Assembly (NCBI GenBank): GCA_934675045.1
Contig: CAKUPI010000049.1
Location: forward strand, 1 to 10,398
From: an uncultured Eubacteriales bacterium
Lineage (GTDB): Bacteria > Bacillota > Clostridia > Oscillospirales > Butyricicoccaceae
Length of the DNA stretch: 10,398 bases
Direction of reading: 5' to 3'
The first letter of the stretch is position 1; each line of letters begins with the position of its first letter. A program made the position numbers and the translations under genes. Shown here piece after piece: positions 3,921 through 10,398 of the stretch. The notes under the pieces are model-generated. The model worked only from the letters and a program-made list of their open reading frames with translations. It was not told the DNA's origin and ran no database searches.

Positions 3921-6248
3921 TCAGCGCCGGATGACGCGGCGAATCTTTCCCTTGAGCTTCTGCGCGCCCGAGGGGCGGGGCGACAGCTCCTGCGCCAGCG
4001 TCTCCATCGGCTTTTGGCCCAGAGAGGCAAAGAAGCGCTCGCGGCTCTGCGGCCGCGCCACCGGCCGCACCAGACAGGGGTTATAGCCCGCGGCGGCGTC
4101 AAAGTCCGCCGGCCAGAAAATCGCCCGCTCGCGCAGATTTTCCCATGCGCGGCGGCCCGCCTCGGTGTGCACCAGCACAAGCGACAGCCCCTTGTCGTCG
4201 TCTTTGCCGGCAAACAGCCTGTTGGCGCCCCAAAAATCGCCCAGCGTCAGGTCGGCCCGGCTGGCCCGTCCCCGCGTCTCGCAGCGGTAGCAGGAGGGCC
4301 GCAGGCCGACGTCGGCCAAAAAGAGCTTCATGTACGGGTCCTCGGCGGCCGGATGGGACAGCCTGCCGCCCTTTTCCAGCCGCGCGGTGACAGAGTAGCC
4401 CTTCCACCCCGTCGATTTGTCGCGGAAGTCGATTCCCGCCACCGCTTCGCCCTCTTTCTGCGCTATCTCGTCCAGATAACGGCGCAGCGCCTTGGGCGAG
4501 GGCACGCCGTGGCAGACAATGTCGACCAGCAGCAGCCCCGCGGGGCGGCCGAAAGCCGCCGCGACGGCGGCCGTCTGGCAGGGCGTGCCGCAAAAGAGCA
4601 CGGAGCGTTTTTGCTGCAGCGCCTCGGCAATGGCCGGGTAGGCGGCCGCCGGATCGCTTTGCACGTACTTGGCGCCGCGCAGCGCGCCGAGGGCGCCGAC
4701 GCTGTCGACCGCCGTGTGGCGCAAAAGGCCCTTTTCGTCCCATGCCGCGCCGATGACCACGCCGTTTTTCTCCAGCACCTGCTGGGCCAGCTCGGTAAAC
4801 AGCCCGCCCGACGAGCTTTTCTGCCGCACCTTTTCATCTCTCGAATAGGCGCAGAACGCGGCGGGATCGCCCTGCTTCACCGCCTGCCCGGCGGGGCAGA
4901 CGCTCCGGCAGGCGCCGCAGCCGATGCATTTTTCCCGGTCGATGACGGGGCGCAGAAAGCCCTCTTTGTCCGGCTGCATGGCAATAGCCCCGGCCGGGCA
5001 GCGCCACGCGCAGGCTCCGCAGCCGACGCAGGTGCCGGGGCGCTCGATTCCCTCGGCCAGGCCCTCGTCCCTGCACAGGCCCAGAAGCCGGGCGATGCTC
5101 CTGCCCGTTTCGGCCGAGTTTTGCCGGTAGGCCGGCATGACTTCCCGCAGGCGCCGGCGCATTTCCTCCTCGCGCGCCGCCATCCAGTCAAAGGCGGCGG
5201 TCAGATCGTCCGGCGTTTTCAGGCTCTGCACCGGCAAAACGTAATGATCCTCTGTGCCGAACAAATCGCGCGCAATGCCGCGCGCCTTGACCGAATAGCC
5301 GACCACGAGCGTCGGCACGCCCGACGAGTAGGCGGCGATGGTGGCGTGGGTGCGCGCGCCGATGAAAAAGCGCAGGCGGGCGATGGCCCCCTTGAGCACC
5401 CGGCAGTCGGCGTCGGGCACCATGACGACCCGGCCGGTGCCGGCAAATTCGTCCAGAAGCTGCCGCAGCGGCAGGCGGTCGTCCCCTTCCTCCCACACGA
5501 CGTGCGGAATGAGCGCGACCGACATGTCGGTCGTGTCCAGAATATGCCGCACCAGACGGCGGTAGTTTTCCATGGTGATGCCCGGCTTGCTTTCCAGCCG
5601 CTGAATGAGCGGGCTGAGGTTGATGCCGACGGTGTTGCCCTCGGCAAAGCCGTCGGGCAGCGCCTTTGCGACGGCGGGCAGCAGAAAGGCGGTGTCGTGC
5701 GCCGGCACGGCGCTGATCACGCCGTGCTCGCACAGCGCTTCATAGGTGATGCTTTCGCGCGCCGTGACGGCGTCAAACAGCCGCAGATGCGCCGCCAGAC
5801 CGCGCGGCAGATCGTCGGGCTCGATGGAGCAGCCGAGCAGCATGTACGGCTTGCCCTGCGCGCGGATAAAGCGGTCGAGCGCATAGTAGCCCTCGCCCCG
5901 GTTGTAGCAGTAGTTGTCGCCGCCGATGGCGATGACGAGGTCGCTTTCGCGCACCAGCCGGGCAAACTCGGGGGTGATGGGCAGGCGCGAGACGCTCTTG
6001 CCCATCCGCTTTTTCAAATGATAGGCAATGTTGTGCGCCGAAAAGCGGCCCGGCATCCTTTGCAGGCCGGCAATGCGCACCTGCGGCAGGTCGGACAGGT
6101 ATTTTTTATCGTCGTTCACGCGGTAGGAATACAGCGTGACCTGACACGGCTCGGGCAGCGCCTCGATGAGCGCCACCGTCGTGCGGGCCAGTGCCTCGCA
6201 GCCGTGATTGCTTGAGCCGCCGTGCTGGCAGATCAGGATTTTCTTCAT
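3921..6248 (-). CDS. Fusion protein: polysaccharide pyruvyl transferase - 2x[4Fe-4S] ferredoxin - FrhB-family domain
   Basis: The 775-residue protein has three parts. Residues 1-390 are a polysaccharide pyruvyl transferase (CsaB/WcaK-type, PF04230-like): ILICQHGGSSNHGCEAL at the start, DLVIAIGGDNYCYNRGEGYY (103-122), and FFIGARTHATIAAYSSGVPTL (294-314), which is the family's 'R.H..i.a...gvP' signature. Residues 407-451 hold two full [4Fe-4S] motifs, C407-C410-C413-C417 and C441-C444-C447-C451. Residues 465-740 match the FrhB/coenzyme F420 hydrogenase beta-subunit family: SSSGGLFTELA, LFCGTPCQTAAV (551-562), DIVCHGVPSP (576-585), DFRDKSTGWKGYS, and PSCYRCETRGRASRADLTLGDFWG (651-674). Known separately, pyruvyl transferases add pyruvate ketals from PEP to surface polysaccharides, and FrhB-like proteins are flavin/Fe-S oxidoreductases often found in surface-polysaccharide clusters. 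The start follows a strong GGAGGT (6255-6260). No glycosyltransferase or capsule genes are in view. The C-terminus is basic (KLKGKIRRVIRR). Substrate unknown. Confidence 0.9.
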   Translation of the reverse strand: MKKILICQHGGSSNHGCEALARTTVALIEALPEPCQVTLYSYRVNDDKKYLSDLPQVRIAGLQRMPGRFSAHNIAYHLKKRMGKSVSRLPITPEFARLVRESDLVIAIGGDNYCYNRGEGYYALDRFIRAQGKPYMLLGCSIEPDDLPRGLAAHLRLFDAVTARESITYEALCEHGVISAVPAHDTAFLLPAVAKALPDGFAEGNTVGINLSPLIQRLESKPGITMENYRRLVRHILDTTDMSVALIPHVVWEEGDDRLPLRQLLDEFAGTGRVVMVPDADCRVLKGAIARLRFFIGARTHATIAAYSSGVPTLVVGYSVKARGIARDLFGTEDHYVLPVQSLKTPDDLTAAFDWMAAREEEMRRRLREVMPAYRQNSAETGRSIARLLGLCRDEGLAEGIERPGTCVGCGACAWRCPAGAIAMQPDKEGFLRPVIDREKCIGCGACRSVCPAGQAVKQGDPAAFCAYSRDEKVRQKSSSGGLFTELAQQVLEKNGVVIGAAWDEKGLLRHTAVDSVGALGALRGAKYVQSDPAAAYPAIAEALQQKRSVLFCGTPCQTAAVAAAFGRPAGLLLVDIVCHGVPSPKALRRYLDEIAQKEGEAVAGIDFRDKSTGWKGYSVTARLEKGGRLSHPAAEDPYMKLFLADVGLRPSCYRCETRGRASRADLTLGDFWGANRLFAGKDDDKGLSLVLVHTEAGRRAWENLRERAIFWPADFDAAAGYNPCLVRPVARPQSRERFFASLGQKPMETLAQELSPRPSGAQKLKGKIRRVIRR

Positions 6249-6307
6249 ATCAGCACCTCCGAGGGCAGGCCCTCTTTCCGTGATGGTTTTCTCCTATATG
6301 CCTGTCT

Positions 6308-6335
6308 ATTATACCATAAAGCGCCCCTCTTGCAA
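6308..6335 (-). promoter_or_regulatory. Promoter of the pyruvyl transferase/FrhB fusion gene
   Basis: On the minus strand TTGCAA (complement of 6330-6335) and TATAAT (complement of 6308-6313) are 16 bases apart, and the -10 is extended (TGGTATAAT). The -10 lies 59 bases before the ATG. A short palindrome GAGGGC-AG-GCCCTC (6261-6274) sits in the leader just before the ribosome site and may fold in the mRNA. Confidence 0.75.
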
Positions 6336-6400
6336 CCGTCTGCCCCCTCCTTTCCGCTTTTTGGCGGCAGCGGGGCCGCCCGCCCCGCCTTTTGGGAAGC

Positions 6401-6427
6401 AAAAAGGCCGCCCCCGCGGGGCGGCCT
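6401..6427 (-). terminator. Rho-independent terminator of the regulator-hydrolase-racemase operon
   Basis: Arms 6405-6414 and 6418-6427 form a perfect 10-bp GC-rich stem (AGGCCGCCCC/GGGGCGGCCT) with a 3-base loop. On the minus strand it is followed by a run of T (complement of the A-run at 6401-6405). It lies 63 bases past the racemase stop. Confidence 0.8.
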
Positions 6428-6450
6428 GAGCACCAGCCGGAAAACGGCGC

Positions 6451-6483
6451 AAACGGCCACCCGCAAGGGATGGCCGTTTTTTT
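6451..6483. terminator. Second hairpin past the racemase gene
   Basis: AAACGGCCACCC (6451-6462) pairs with GGGATGGCCGTTT (6467-6479) with one bulged base and a GCAA loop. The T-run (6477-6483) favours termination on the plus strand, but the minus-strand racemase mRNA would also form this hairpin 7 bases after its stop codon. It probably protects or helps to end that transcript together with the next hairpin. Confidence 0.6.
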
Positions 6484-6489
6484 GGCTTT

Positions 6490-7644
6490 TTACTTCTTTT
6501 CGCCCTTGTAGACGCGCAGGACGCGCTGGTTGGGGCTGCAGATGGGGTAGACAAAGCTCTGCTTGGTGAAGCGCTCCAGCTCAAAGGCCGACAGCAGCGC
6601 GCCGCCCTTGGAATAGCCGAAAATGGTCACCTCGTCGTCCAGCTTGCAGTCGATGCCGGTGACGTCGACAAAGGTCTGGTCCATGCAGATGCCGAGGTAG
6701 CGGGTTCTGGTGTCGCCCACGAGCACCGGGCCGAAGTCCATGGCCAGCGGACGGTAGAAGCCGTCGCCGTAACCGATGCTGATGGTGGCGATTTTGGTCG
6801 GCTTGTCGGGCTTGAAGTACTGGTTGTAGCCGAGGCTCTCGCCGGGGCCGATTTCGTGGATGTTGGTGATAAAGGCTCTCCAGGAATAGGGCTCCTTGAC
6901 GTTCAGGGGGTTGGAGTAGTCGTCCATCGAGCTGTATCCCATGTACAGGCTGCCGTTGCGGACGTGGGTGCAGATCTCCTTGGCCTTTTCAAACCACACG
7001 GTGGCGCCGGTGTTGGCGCAGTGAATGTAGCGCATGTTGGTCCAGCCGGCCGCCTTGATCTGGTCGACGCCCTTGACAAACTCCTTGTACTGCTGCTCGG
7101 TAAACTCGTTGTTGTACTCGGTCGAATGGGCAAAGTGGGTAAAGCAGCCGACGACCTCGATGTTGCCGCACGCGCGGATGCAGTCGAGCAGCTCGGCCAT
7201 CGCCTCGCCCGGGCGGACGCCGATGCGGTTGAGGCCGGTCTCTATCTTAATCTGCGCTTCCACCTTGGCAACGCCCTGATCGCGCGCCGCCTTGGACAGG
7301 GCCAAAACGCCCTCTTTGTTGAACAGGGGGAGCAGCAGGCGGTACTGCACCGCGTAGGGAATGGCGTGCGTCGGAGCGCCGCCCAGAATGATGATGTCGA
7401 CGTCTTTAAAGCCGGCCTCGCGAACCTGCACGGCTTCGAAAATCTGCGCGTTGGCGATGACGTCAAGGCCGCAGTCCTCGATCAGGGTGCGGGTGACGGC
7501 AACGGTGCCCATGCCGTAGGCATTGCCCTTGACAACCGGAATAAATCCCTGATTGGGGCCGATGTGCGCCTTGACCTTGGCGACGTTGTCGCGCAGCACG
7601 TCGAGGTCGATTTCGGCATAGGAATTGTAATACTTGAGATCCAT
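6490..7644 (-). CDS. alr: Alanine racemase (PLP-dependent)
   Basis: Alanine racemase interconverts L- and D-alanine with pyridoxal phosphate in the cytoplasm, supplying D-alanine for peptidoglycan or, in the other direction, for catabolism. The 384-residue length is normal. The PLP lysine is K39 in PVVKGNAYGMG (36-46), where the family usually has VKANAYG; KIETGLNRIG (133-142), FTHFAHS (168-174), HCANTG (208-213), the catalytic tyrosine Y273 in GESLGYNQY, SIGYGDGFYRPL (289-300) and GICMDQTFVDV (318-328) are all present. The fold is therefore an N-terminal TIM barrel plus a C-terminal beta domain. The ATG at 7644 follows GGGAGGA by about 8 bases; a longer in-frame extension upstream overlaps the hydrolase gene and is rejected. 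It lies 47 bases downstream of the hydrolase stop, so it is probably the last gene of that operon. Broader racemase specificity (for example serine) cannot be excluded. Confidence 0.93.
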   Translation of the reverse strand: MDLKYYNSYAEIDLDVLRDNVAKVKAHIGPNQGFIPVVKGNAYGMGTVAVTRTLIEDCGLDVIANAQIFEAVQVREAGFKDVDIIILGGAPTHAIPYAVQYRLLLPLFNKEGVLALSKAARDQGVAKVEAQIKIETGLNRIGVRPGEAMAELLDCIRACGNIEVVGCFTHFAHSTEYNNEFTEQQYKEFVKGVDQIKAAGWTNMRYIHCANTGATVWFEKAKEICTHVRNGSLYMGYSSMDDYSNPLNVKEPYSWRAFITNIHEIGPGESLGYNQYFKPDKPTKIATISIGYGDGFYRPLAMDFGPVLVGDTRTRYLGICMDQTFVDVTGIDCKLDDEVTIFGYSKGGALLSAFELERFTKQSFVYPICSPNQRVLRVYKGEKK

Positions 7645-7691
7645 GAGCTGATTCCTCCCAGAATAATTTTGGCTGAACCTTTTATCGTGAT

Positions 7692-8807
7692 TTATTTTTG
7701 CATCAAAGACAGTATCTCCGCCGCGACGTCGTCGACCGGAATGGCGCTGTTGCACAAAACGGCAACGCCGGTGCCCGTCTCGGGCACAAAGGCGATATAG
7801 CTGCGGTAGCCCCCCGACGCGCCGTCATGCCACAGCATGGCCTTGCCGTCGACGCTGCCGTGCAGAAAGCCCAGCCCCGTGCAGACCTCGCCGTCGTCGT
7901 ACCACACCTTCTGCGCCTCGGCCATGCCCTGCCTAAGGTACTCCGACTCGACGGGAATCTGCCCCATGTTGGCCGCCAGATACAAAAGCAGGTCATAGGC
8001 AGTGCTCTTCACCCCGCCGCAGGCCTGCAAGGCCGCAAAATCCCACTGACTGACGGGGGTTTTCAGCGGGCTGTGCGGCATGGCGCGGTTTTCCTCTTCC
8101 TCCGGCGTCAGCGTGATGGCGGTGCGGGACATGCCGAGCGGCCAGATAACGCGCGATTTCAGAAGGTTTTCATAGGGGGTGCGCATGGTGTAAGACAGCG
8201 CATACCCCAAAAACCCGACGCCCAGATTGGAATAGAGATAGCTGCTGCCCGGCTCGGTGTACAAATGCGCCTGCTCGCGCAGGTAATACCGCAGCTTTTC
8301 CGCCGTGTAACCGGCGTACGGGTTGACGCCGTCCTCAAAATTGTCGGGCAGGCGGGGCAGCCCGGACACATGCGCGGACAGGTGCCACCACTGCATGGGC
8401 TCGCCCTCGTACTCGGGCAGCGCAAAATACGGCAGGAACTCCAGCACCGTTTTGGTGCTTTCCAGCTTGAGGCTCGGGTCGGCGCTCAGCGTGCCCAGCA
8501 AAACGCCGGCCATCGTCTTGGAAACCGAGGCGATTTCAAACTGCGTGTTTTCCGTAACGGCGGCGCCGCCGGCGCTCTTGACGCCGTAATTGAAAAATTG
8601 CACCTTTCCGTTTCGCAGCACGCCGACCGAAAGCCCGACGGGCTCCTTTTCCTCGAAAAACGCCTGTGCCGCGCTGTCGATGGACTGCGCCAGCGCATCG
8701 TCCCCAAGCTTGCGGAAGGGCGAGACCGCCGAGGTCTGCGCGCCGCACGCCGTCAGGACGGACGCCGCCATCAGGACGGCGAGGAGCAGGGCTATATTGC
8801 GTTTCAT
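7692..8807 (-). CDS. Lipoprotein serine hydrolase of the beta-lactamase/DD-peptidase family
   Basis: The 371-residue protein has a lipoprotein signal peptide with lipobox LTAC (Cys21) and a mature domain of the class C beta-lactamase-related family (PF00144), so it should act outside the cell, anchored to the membrane. The nucleophile motif is SVSK (S94-K97, in FEIASVSKTMAG). The second motif is Y192-S-N in GSSYLYSNLGVGFLGYAL, and the third lies in MLWHDGASGGYRSY with H327-D-G in place of the K/H-T-G triad. Other family marks are LSAHVSGLPRLP (143-154) and PLGMSRTAITL. The family includes DD-carboxypeptidases, D-aminopeptidases, esterases and beta-lactamases; substrate cannot be set from sequence. 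AAGGAG-type ribosome site lies at 8815-8820. It sits between an XRE-cupin regulator and alanine racemase, all on one strand with short gaps, which favours a D-amino-acid or cell-wall peptide role over drug resistance. Confidence 0.88.
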   Translation of the reverse strand: MKRNIALLLAVLMAASVLTACGAQTSAVSPFRKLGDDALAQSIDSAAQAFFEEKEPVGLSVGVLRNGKVQFFNYGVKSAGGAAVTENTQFEIASVSKTMAGVLLGTLSADPSLKLESTKTVLEFLPYFALPEYEGEPMQWWHLSAHVSGLPRLPDNFEDGVNPYAGYTAEKLRYYLREQAHLYTEPGSSYLYSNLGVGFLGYALSYTMRTPYENLLKSRVIWPLGMSRTAITLTPEEEENRAMPHSPLKTPVSQWDFAALQACGGVKSTAYDLLLYLAANMGQIPVESEYLRQGMAEAQKVWYDDGEVCTGLGFLHGSVDGKAMLWHDGASGGYRSYIAFVPETGTGVAVLCNSAIPVDDVAAEILSLMQK

Positions 8808-8862
8808 CCGTTTTTCTCCTTATATCTGCGGGTAACAATCTTCCGTGTGGCGGCGCCTGCCC

Positions 8863-9414
8863 CTACCAGGTAAAAGGGGTCTGCGCCCAAATGGCGACGC
8901 AGTCGGAATCGTCCTCCTGCACATTGACAATGCGGTGCGGCAGCGTGCTTTCAAAATAAATGCTGTCGCCCGGCAGCATGTCGTACTCGCCCTCGCTCGT
9001 CTGAATGCGCAGGTGGCCCGACAGCAAAAAGCCGCACTCCGCCCCCTCGTGCACCGCGAGGCATCCGTGATCGTCCGGGCTCTTTTTGAACAGGACCTTG
9101 TACATTTCAATCTGCCGGTCGGGGTTGAGCGTCAGCAGATGATACTCGTTGCCCGTTCCGCTGACAACGCGGTGCGCGCCCGCGCGAATGAGCGAAACCC
9201 GCTCGCGCGGCTTCTCCTCGTCCAGAAAAAAGGAAATATTCTCATCCAGCGCCCGGGCTATTTTCACAAACAGCAAAATAGACGGCACGGTGGTGTTGCG
9301 CTCAATCTGGCTGATCATGCCGGGGCTGACGCCGGCCTTTTCCGCCAGCGCAGCAATGCTCATGCCTTTTTCCTTGCGGGTTTTTCTGAGCTTTTCGCCC
9401 AGCTTGATCTCCAT
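8863..9414 (-). CDS. XRE-family regulator with C-terminal cupin domain
   Basis: The 183-residue protein has an N-terminal helix-turn-helix of the HTH_3 type (about residues 6-61; LGEKLRKTRKEKGMSIAALAEKAGVSPGMISQIERN runs through it) and a C-terminal cupin_2 beta-barrel (about 100-178). The cupin shows the usual pattern VHEGAECGFLLSGHLRI and MLPGDSIYFESTLPHRI, with H122, E126 and H160 as possible metal or ligand contacts. Members of this architecture often sense a small molecule through the cupin and control neighbouring transport or amino-acid genes. The ATG at 9414 follows AAAGGGG. It is first in a probable operon with the hydrolase (55-base gap) and alanine racemase, and is divergent from a peptide-binding lipoprotein, so it likely controls both directions from the shared intergenic region. 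The effector is unknown. Confidence 0.9.
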   Translation of the reverse strand: MEIKLGEKLRKTRKEKGMSIAALAEKAGVSPGMISQIERNTTVPSILLFVKIARALDENISFFLDEEKPRERVSLIRAGAHRVVSGTGNEYHLLTLNPDRQIEMYKVLFKKSPDDHGCLAVHEGAECGFLLSGHLRIQTSEGEYDMLPGDSIYFESTLPHRIVNVQEDDSDCVAIWAQTPFTW

Positions 9415-9470
9415 TGTGCTAACCCCTTTCGCCGCGAACGGCTGTGCCGCGGCCAGACCGTTTTCAACCT

Positions 9471-9476
9471 ATTATA
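9471..9476 (-). promoter_or_regulatory. Candidate -10 box for the regulator-hydrolase-racemase operon
   Basis: The minus strand reads TATAAT (complement of 9471-9476) in an AT-rich run, 56 bases before the regulator ATG. No good -35 is found 16-18 bases upstream, which would fit a weak or activator-dependent promoter. The leader carries an inverted repeat GCCGCG/CGCGGC (9431-9436, 9448-9453). Confidence 0.4.
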
Positions 9477-9557
9477 TAGATTACCTCTAAAAAGCCGCTA
9501 AATCAATACTTTTTTGCATCTCGCCGCGCCCGATTTTCGTGTGAAAGGCTTTGTGGG

Positions 9558-9578
9558 CGCTTCGGCCCGAAGCGTTTT
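9558..9578. other. Perfect 7-bp hairpin in the divergent intergenic region
   Basis: CGCTTCG (9558-9564) and CGAAGCG (9568-9574) pair around a GCC loop and are followed by TTTT on the plus strand. It looks like a short terminator or a DNA palindrome for a regulator, but no plus-strand gene precedes it. Function unknown. Confidence 0.35.
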
Positions 9579-9625
9579 CCGCCGGGCGTCTCGGTTTATG
9601 AACAAATATCGAGCCGGCATTGTGC

Positions 9626-9659
9626 ATTATGCATAATATTCCACAAAATATTTGGGAAT
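9626..9659. promoter_or_regulatory. Candidate operator: AT-rich palindromes upstream of the peptide-binding lipoprotein promoter
   Basis: ATTATGCATAAT (9626-9637) is a perfect 12-bp palindrome. It is followed by ATTCC (9638-9642) and GGAAT (9655-9659), an inverted pair around AAATATTT-like sequence. Both lie just upstream of the -35 at 9685, between the divergent genes, where the XRE-cupin regulator would be expected to bind. Binding is inferred from position only. Confidence 0.4.
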
Positions 9660-9684
9660 TTGTCGGAAAATAACCATCTACATA

Positions 9685-9712
9685 TTGACCTTTTTTAATA
9701 AAGTGTTAAAAT
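9685..9712 (+). promoter_or_regulatory. Promoter of the peptide-binding lipoprotein gene
   Basis: TTGACC (9685-9690) and TAAAAT (9707-9712) are 16 bases apart, and TG one base before the -10 gives an extended box (TGTTAAAAT). The predicted start is about 60 bases before the ATG at 9779. Confidence 0.75.
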
Positions 9713-9778
9713 AGGATTTGGTTTTATAGAGACATCGGCCGGCACATTAGCCCGCCAGACAAAAAAGGAGGACCTACG

Positions 9779-10398
9779 ATGAAAAGACTGCTTTCCCTGC
9801 TGCTCGCGCTGTCCATGCTGTTCGCGCTGGCTGCCTGCGGCAACGGCACGGAAGACCCCGGCAAGCAAACCCCGGATGACTCCCAGAGCGGTAAGCCCAA
9901 CGGGAGCGGCGAGCCCAACGTCGAACCGGCCGACAACGTCGTGCGCTACGGCCGCGATTTGGCGAGCATGGGCAACCTCAACTCGTTGTTGACCACCTAC
10001 AACCTGATTTTTGAGGCTTCCGACTGCGTATTCGATCAACTCCTTCGCAAAAACCCCTTTACCCTTGAGCTCGAACCCGTCCTGCTGACCGACTTCCCCG
10101 AAATTTCCGAGGACGGCACCCTCTTCACCTTTGAGCTGAAGCAGGGCGTCAAGTTCCACGACGGCACCGAGCTGACCGCCAAAGATGTCCAGTACACCTT
10201 CTCCCGTTTCTTTGACCCCGACTCCGGCAACCTCAACGGCTGGATGGCCAACATGATCAAGGGCGCCGATGAAATGCTCAGCAGCGAGCCCAATGACAAA
10301 ATCGACACGCTGGAAACCATCACCGTCATCGACGACTACCACTTCACCATCGAGCTGGCTTACGGCTACACCGCCTTCGTGCCCGTTCTGGCCGTCGC
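9779..10398 (+). CDS. Family-5 (oligo/dipeptide) ABC transporter substrate-binding lipoprotein, 3'-truncated
   Basis: Only the first 206 codons are present; family members run to about 520-600 residues. The product has a lipoprotein signal peptide with lipobox LAAC (Cys20). A low-complexity linker rich in Gly, Ser, Pro and Asp (about 21-52) follows, then the start of the SBP_bac_5 domain with VVRYGRDLASMGNLNSLLTTY, FDQLLRKNPFTLELEPVLLTDF, ISEDGTLFTFELKQGVKFHDG and ELTAKDVQYTFSRFFDPDSG. The GVKFHDGTELTAKDV block is the family's best-known signature. Such proteins bind peptides, and sometimes nickel or opines, outside the membrane and deliver them to a DppBC/OppBC permease. AAGGAGG (about 9765-9771) is well placed before the ATG, and a good promoter is upstream. 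Permease and ATPase genes are expected downstream, beyond the window. Divergence from the XRE-cupin operon suggests shared control. Confidence 0.92.
   Translation, partial: MKRLLSLLLALSMLFALAACGNGTEDPGKQTPDDSQSGKPNGSGEPNVEPADNVVRYGRDLASMGNLNSLLTTYNLIFEASDCVFDQLLRKNPFTLELEPVLLTDFPEISEDGTLFTFELKQGVKFHDGTELTAKDVQYTFSRFFDPDSGNLNGWMANMIKGADEMLSSEPNDKIDTLETITVIDDYHFTIELAYGYTAFVPVLAV

Noticed and set aside
3765..6215. 816-codon plus-strand open frame
   Set aside because: It is the antisense shadow of the pyruvyl transferase/FrhB fusion gene. Its product is rich in Ala, Arg, Gly and Gln with no recognisable domains, while the minus strand has full conserved motifs.
7645..7755. Longer alanine racemase start at 7755
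   Set aside because: It would overlap the hydrolase gene by over 60 bases and add an arginine-rich tail; the ATG at 7644 has GGGAGGA and places the PLP lysine at residue 39 as usual.
6856..7800. 314-codon plus-strand open frame
   Set aside because: Antisense to the racemase; low-complexity hydrophobic/aspartate pattern with no conserved motif.
7698..8873. 391-codon plus-strand open frame
   Set aside because: Antisense shadow of the serine hydrolase gene; the minus strand has the lipobox, SxxK and YSN motifs and a ribosome site.

Overview
The window looks like chromosomal DNA from a GC-rich anaerobic Firmicute, probably a Clostridia/Oscillospiraceae-type gut bacterium. This rests on strong AGGAGG-type ribosome binding sites, a two-[4Fe-4S] FrhB-family protein, an XRE-cupin regulator, lipoprotein signal peptides and the overall gene style. 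The assignment is an inference from content only. The CRISPR-cas part (about 1-1540) is visibly less GC-rich than the rest, which suggests separate acquisition.

Bases 1-1540 are the end of a type II CRISPR-Cas locus, best read as subtype II-C. They hold a 5'-truncated cas1, an overlapping cas2, a strong bidirectional terminator, then five intact 36-bp repeats with 30-bp spacers and a sixth, broken repeat. No csn2 or cas4 lies between cas2 and the array. Read on the minus strand, the repeat begins GTCGTAGTTCCC and ends TGGTATAAT, like Neisseria/Campylobacter II-C repeats. Each repeat therefore ends in a perfect extended -10 promoter, so crRNAs are predicted to be made from individual repeats, opposite in direction to cas1-cas2. 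cas9 and a tracrRNA are not visible and probably lie upstream of base 1.

Bases 1515-1932 hold no gene. They contain two copies of a repeat module, each a 15-bp motif followed by a hairpin, and the two hairpins differ in sequence but keep their pairing. The first module begins where the last CRISPR repeat breaks off. A small DUF2442 gene (minus strand) follows, then about 350 bases with little recognisable content.

Bases 2497-3900 carry a two-gene plus-strand operon: a secreted, C-terminally anchored protein of unknown function, translationally coupled to a YpsA/DUF1273 SLOG-domain protein, with its own promoter and a terminator shared with the converging gene. Bases 3921-6335 carry a large minus-strand gene that fuses a polysaccharide pyruvyl transferase to a two-cluster ferredoxin and an FrhB-type domain, with a clear promoter.

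Bases 6401-9476 form a probable minus-strand operon: XRE-cupin regulator, lipoprotein serine hydrolase of the beta-lactamase/DD-peptidase fold, and PLP alanine racemase, ending in a rho-independent terminator. A family-5 peptide-binding lipoprotein is divergently transcribed from the far side and cut by the window end. The group suggests, without proof, a regulated peptide or D-amino-acid/cell-wall peptide unit.
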